Assembly (NCBI RefSeq): GCF_011397115.1 | Contig: NZ_AP022822.1 | Span: 315,001-379,000, forward strand | DNA length: 64,000 nucleotides | Direction of reading: 5' to 3' | Source of the DNA: Enterococcus saigonensis | GTDB lineage: Bacteria; Bacillota; Bacilli; Lactobacillales; Enterococcaceae | Notes under the pieces: generated by a model | The model's database searches: none | Seen by the model: only the letters and a program-made list of their open reading frames with translations | Told to the model about the DNA's origin: nothing | Shown: positions 61,638-64,000 of the stretch, piece by piece | How the letters are laid out: every line of letters begins with the position of its first letter | How positions within the stretch are numbered: the first letter of the stretch is position 1 | Made by a program: the position numbers and the translations under genes

Positions 61638-62507
61638 ATGCTAAAAGAGTTGAACGTACTTGTTGATTTCATTGAAGCACATTTAACAGAAGAAATTCAG
61701 CCACAAATGTTGCAAAAAATTACCGGTGTTTCAGTGTACCACTTGAAAATTGTTTTTTTTCATTTAACTCAAATGACAATCAGTGAATATATCAAGCAAC
61801 GTCGTTTATCAGAGGCCGCACAAAAATTAAGCCAAGGAGCAAGTGTGACAGAAGTCGCCTACCAATATGGTTATCAATCCTTGGATGGTTTTACCCGTGC
61901 TTTTAAAAAGTGGAGTGGACTGCTTCCGTCTGAAATTAACAAATTGCAACAAAGTAAAGTTTTCCCAAAAATCTCCTTTACCATTACAGTTACAGGAGGA
62001 AATAATATGGAATATAAAATAATTGAAATGCCGGACTTTTATTTAGCGGGAGTTAAAAAGAGAGTCTCTATGCAATTTGAAGGCGTAAATGAAGAGATTA
62101 TTGCCTTAGCACAAAGCATTACTGGCGCCCAAAGAGAGGAAATGCATGCTTTGAAAAATGTGGCTCCCTTAGAAGTTGTGAATGCATCTTATGCTGCTGA
62201 TTATGGGTTTAAAGAAGAAAAAGGGGAGCTGACACATCTTATCGGTGTTTTAACGACAAAAGAGCCTAAGTTATTAACAAAAAAAGCTGTATCGGCAGGT
62301 TTATGGGCAGTTTTTACTGCTGAAGGTCCATTTCCGGAAACAATGCAAAAGACAATGGCTAAAATTTACAGTGAATGGTTGCCTAGTGTAGAGTATGAGC
62401 TAATTGCAAAGCCCAATTTTTCATTTACGAAAATGAATACAAAAAAAGATAAGTTTGCTTATAGTGAAATTTATATCCCAATTAAAGAAAAATCCATGGG
62501 CAGCTAA
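61638..62507 (+). CDS. AraC-family regulator with GyrI-like effector domain
   Basis: A 289-residue protein with an N-terminal AraC double helix-turn-helix (1-105; GFTRAFKKWSGLLPSE is the second-motif hallmark) and a C-terminal GyrI-like ligand-binding domain (about 130-285), as in Rob- or BmrR-type drug and stress sensors. ATG 61638 follows AAGGAGGGG. Monocistronic. The effector half is built like the stand-alone protein at 30728. A target gene is not evident nearby; autoregulation or control of a distant efflux pump is possible. Confidence 0.88.
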   Translation: MLKELNVLVDFIEAHLTEEIQPQMLQKITGVSVYHLKIVFFHLTQMTISEYIKQRRLSEAAQKLSQGASVTEVAYQYGYQSLDGFTRAFKKWSGLLPSEINKLQQSKVFPKISFTITVTGGNNMEYKIIEMPDFYLAGVKKRVSMQFEGVNEEIIALAQSITGAQREEMHALKNVAPLEVVNASYAADYGFKEEKGELTHLIGVLTTKEPKLLTKKAVSAGLWAVFTAEGPFPETMQKTMAKIYSEWLPSVEYELIAKPNFSFTKMNTKKDKFAYSEIYIPIKEKSMGS

Positions 62508-62910
62508 ACGATTAGTTTATACGTTGTAATGCATGGGTGCGGCACATTACTTGCCGATATAAGAAAGCCCAAACGTTACTGCCAGAATGTATTTTGTATG
62601 AGAGAAAGTAGAATATTACTTATTGTTTGCGCTAGGTAACTAGATTCCATGCAGAATAAACAGAATTTTTAGGAATCTTTGGTTTCTTATTCTGGGTTCA
62701 TTTTGCAATTAAAAGGAAAAGTTAACGAGAATCAGGTATAATAAACGTGTGAGCCTAACGTTCAACTTCAATTCGTTAGAATCATTTTTTCGCATTTTAG
62801 CGAAATGACATCAACTATTTTATTATTCACGCCAAATGGATAATAAGATGTTGGTGTTTTTTTTTACTGTTTAGTGAAATGGATACTAAAAAATTTTTGA
62901 GATAAAAGGA
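62508..62910. other. Intergenic stretch with possible small-transcript signals
   Basis: About 400 bases without a supported gene. TATAAT at 62737-62742 lacks a -35. It is followed by CTAACG/CGTTAG (62755-62779) with T6, a TTTCGC/GCGAAA hairpin (62788-62805), and an imperfect hairpin ending in a T9 run near 62870. A short noncoding RNA or the remains of a lost gene could explain this; neither is shown. Confidence 0.3.
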
Positions 62911-62939
62911 TTGACAATTGTTCGGTACCGAAATATAAT
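62911..62939 (+). promoter_or_regulatory. Consensus promoter of the MarR gene
   Basis: Perfect TTGACA (62911-62916) and TATAAT (62934-62939) with an ideal 17-base spacer. The palindrome TTCGGTACCGAA fills the spacer. Confidence 0.92.
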
Positions 62940-62982
62940 CACCAATGTAATAAAGTTCGGTACCGAAATATTCGGTGCCGTA
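62921..62982. promoter_or_regulatory. Three operator palindromes (TTCGGTACCGAA) before the MarR gene
   Basis: Two perfect copies of TTCGGTACCGAA at 62921-62932 and 62956-62967 and a degenerate third, TTCGGTGCCGTA, at 62971-62982. Site 1 lies between -35 and -10; sites 2 and 3 lie downstream of the transcript start. The layout is that of strong autorepression by the MarR-type protein. Confidence 0.85.
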
Positions 62983-63002
62983 ATAAAAGTGAGGTAATTT
63001 TA

Positions 63003-63824
63003 ATGAATACATTTAGTGACCAATTATTAAAACAAATTCGTTTCATCAGTGATGCTGGCAATGCGTTTATGAGTAAAAGACAAAAATTAACAGGGCAACA
63101 GCGAGTATTGGCAGTACTGCGCTTGGAAGACGGATTAACCCAAGGCTATTTAGCAGACATTTTGGGTTTGAGTCCTAGTTCACTGGCAGAATTATTGAAG
63201 AAATTAGAAAATAGTGGCTCTATTAAACGCATTGAAGATGAGCAGGACAAACGTATTAAGAAAGTATTTTTGACCGAAGTAGGCAAAAAGCAGGCAGAAA
63301 TATCGGCACAAACAGCACAAACAAGTGAAAGTGCACATTTCTTTGATGGCTTAACGGAAGAGGAAATGACGGAACTAGCAGATTTATTACAAAAAATTAA
63401 AGAAGGCTGGAATGATGACATGAAACAAAAAGCCGAAGCCTTTGTAGATCCTTTTGATCGTCTCGCAGCTATTCAAAATATGCAGGAAGTTTTTAAAGAA
63501 CATTTTGGGCAAGAATGGGCTGAAATGGATGCTGCGGACATGAATAAATTACGTCGAGAAATGCAGAAAAAAATGCGAGAAATGTCATTTGAAGATTTAG
63601 AACACATGCGTAATTTCCGTGGCGACTTTGGTGGCTTTGGTGGTGGACTAAGAGGGGGGCGTGGCGGCCGTCTTGGTGGTCGTAATTTTCACGAAAATCA
63701 CCCCCATCCAACCAAAGAACAACAAGAGGCCTGGTTTGATTTTTGGAAGAATAAAATTGGTGGTATGAAGCCAAATCAGGGTAAAGAAGATAAACAAGAT
63801 CAAGATGAATGGAAAGATTTTTAA
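63003..63824 (+). CDS. MarR-family regulator with a Gly/Arg-rich C-terminal extension
   Basis: A 273-residue protein, nearly twice the usual MarR size. Residues about 1-140 are a MarR winged helix (TQGYLADILGLSPSSLAELLKKLE, with the wing near DEQDKRIKKVF). A helical region (about 140-200) is followed by a glycine/arginine-rich stretch (about 203-226, containing GGRGGRLGGR) and a charged tail ending in DQDEWKDF. GTGAGG lies 8 bases before ATG 63003. Preceded by a consensus promoter carrying three palindromes, so autoregulated. The next gene, starting at 63977, is probably a target. Confidence 0.88.
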   Translation: MNTFSDQLLKQIRFISDAGNAFMSKRQKLTGQQRVLAVLRLEDGLTQGYLADILGLSPSSLAELLKKLENSGSIKRIEDEQDKRIKKVFLTEVGKKQAEISAQTAQTSESAHFFDGLTEEEMTELADLLQKIKEGWNDDMKQKAEAFVDPFDRLAAIQNMQEVFKEHFGQEWAEMDAADMNKLRREMQKKMREMSFEDLEHMRNFRGDFGGFGGGLRGGRGGRLGGRNFHENHPHPTKEQQEAWFDFWKNKIGGMKPNQGKEDKQDQDEWKDF

Positions 63825-63976
63825 AAGAGTTAACGACGTTTTAAAACGATTCTGTCTAAAACAATTTAGTCTGGCAGACACTTTTTACAAAAAATTTCAA
63901 GTTTGTAAAGGTTACAGGCGTTTTTTCTTTACACCTGCGTAATGTCAGACGTTAATGAAGAAAAGAGGAATTTACA

Positions 63977-64000
63977 ATGCCACAAGGTGGAGGCGGCCGT
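63977..64000 (+). CDS. Start of a gene cut by the window end
   Basis: ATG 63977 follows AGAGGA by 8 bases and opens MPQGGGGR before the window ends. Its glycine-rich start resembles the tail of the MarR protein. Nothing more can be said about its function. Confidence 0.5.

Overview
The window is from a low-GC Gram-positive of the order Lactobacillales, most likely Enterococcaceae (Enterococcus or a close relative). The evidence is the SMK-box (SAM-III) leader on metK, a T-box leader on leuS, an L-lysine-type MurE (DDPA motif), a comG operon, the ecsA-ecsB-hit-prsA neighbourhood, an enterococcal-type IS30-family element, and tRNA genes without encoded CCA. It looks like ordinary chromosome with several accessory patches. 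I saw no prophage, CRISPR array or plasmid replication gene.

Layout. 1-1960: the 3' part of a long tRNA array (19 complete tRNAs plus the end of a tRNA-Gly), in which a Ser-fMet-Asp-...-Ile-...-Glu block is present twice, ended by two tandem terminators. 2025-6284: SMK-box/metK, a DHA2 drug exporter, an EstA-type esterase and a frameshifted NUDIX pseudogene. 6299-8482 (minus): PAP2 phosphatase, radical SAM protein and methyltransferase; the last two match the B. subtilis YtqA/YtqB (MnmL/MnmM) pair that modifies wobble uridine in tRNA. 8894-20438: a five-LysM glucosaminidase, T-box/leuS, a small hypothetical gene, a membrane-anchored Asp-box propeller, an orphan MazE/AbrB-like protein, a SASA esterase, murE, and a YtgP/MurJ-type flippase divergent from murE. 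20535-24356: M20 amidohydrolase plus YfcC-type carrier with a divergent LysR regulator. 24357-24993: debris of an ABC ATPase gene. 24994-30667: RsuA- and RluD-type pseudouridine synthases, an EnvC-like M23 hydrolase, a class A PBP and a YlbF-family protein. 30728-33514: a GntR/LacI-type regulator overlapping a GyrI-like gene, divergent from a zinc-type fructokinase. 33886-38670: yhaO-yhaN-yhaM. 38952-42329: a P-type ATPase gene split by an IS30-family element. 42497-48182: prsA, ytxH-like, hit (minus), then ecsAB, ccrZ and trmB. 48300-52057: comGA to comGG, all seven frames open. 52245-55265: YtxK-like methyltransferase, ackA, GNAT. 55558-61244: an Amadori-sugar type operon (FrlB-like deglycase, FrlD-like kinase, GntR/UTRA regulator, amidohydrolase-like protein, YfcC-type carrier). 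61638-64000: an AraC/GyrI regulator, a MarR regulator with three operator palindromes, and the start of one more gene.

How the genes work together. Cell-wall assembly and remodelling recur (murE, flippase, class A PBP, LysM glucosaminidase, M23 protein, PrsA, CcrZ). tRNA supply and maturation recur as well (tRNA array, LeuRS, TrmB, MnmL/MnmM). The most interesting part is 55475-61244. A proton- or sodium-coupled YfcC-type carrier, rather than a PTS, is paired with the kinase and deglycase expected for fructoselysine-like compounds. The same perfect palindrome, ATAACGTTAT, stands before the first gene and before the carrier gene. The amidohydrolase between them has lost most of the family's metal-binding histidines. 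All functional calls come from reading the sequence without database searches.
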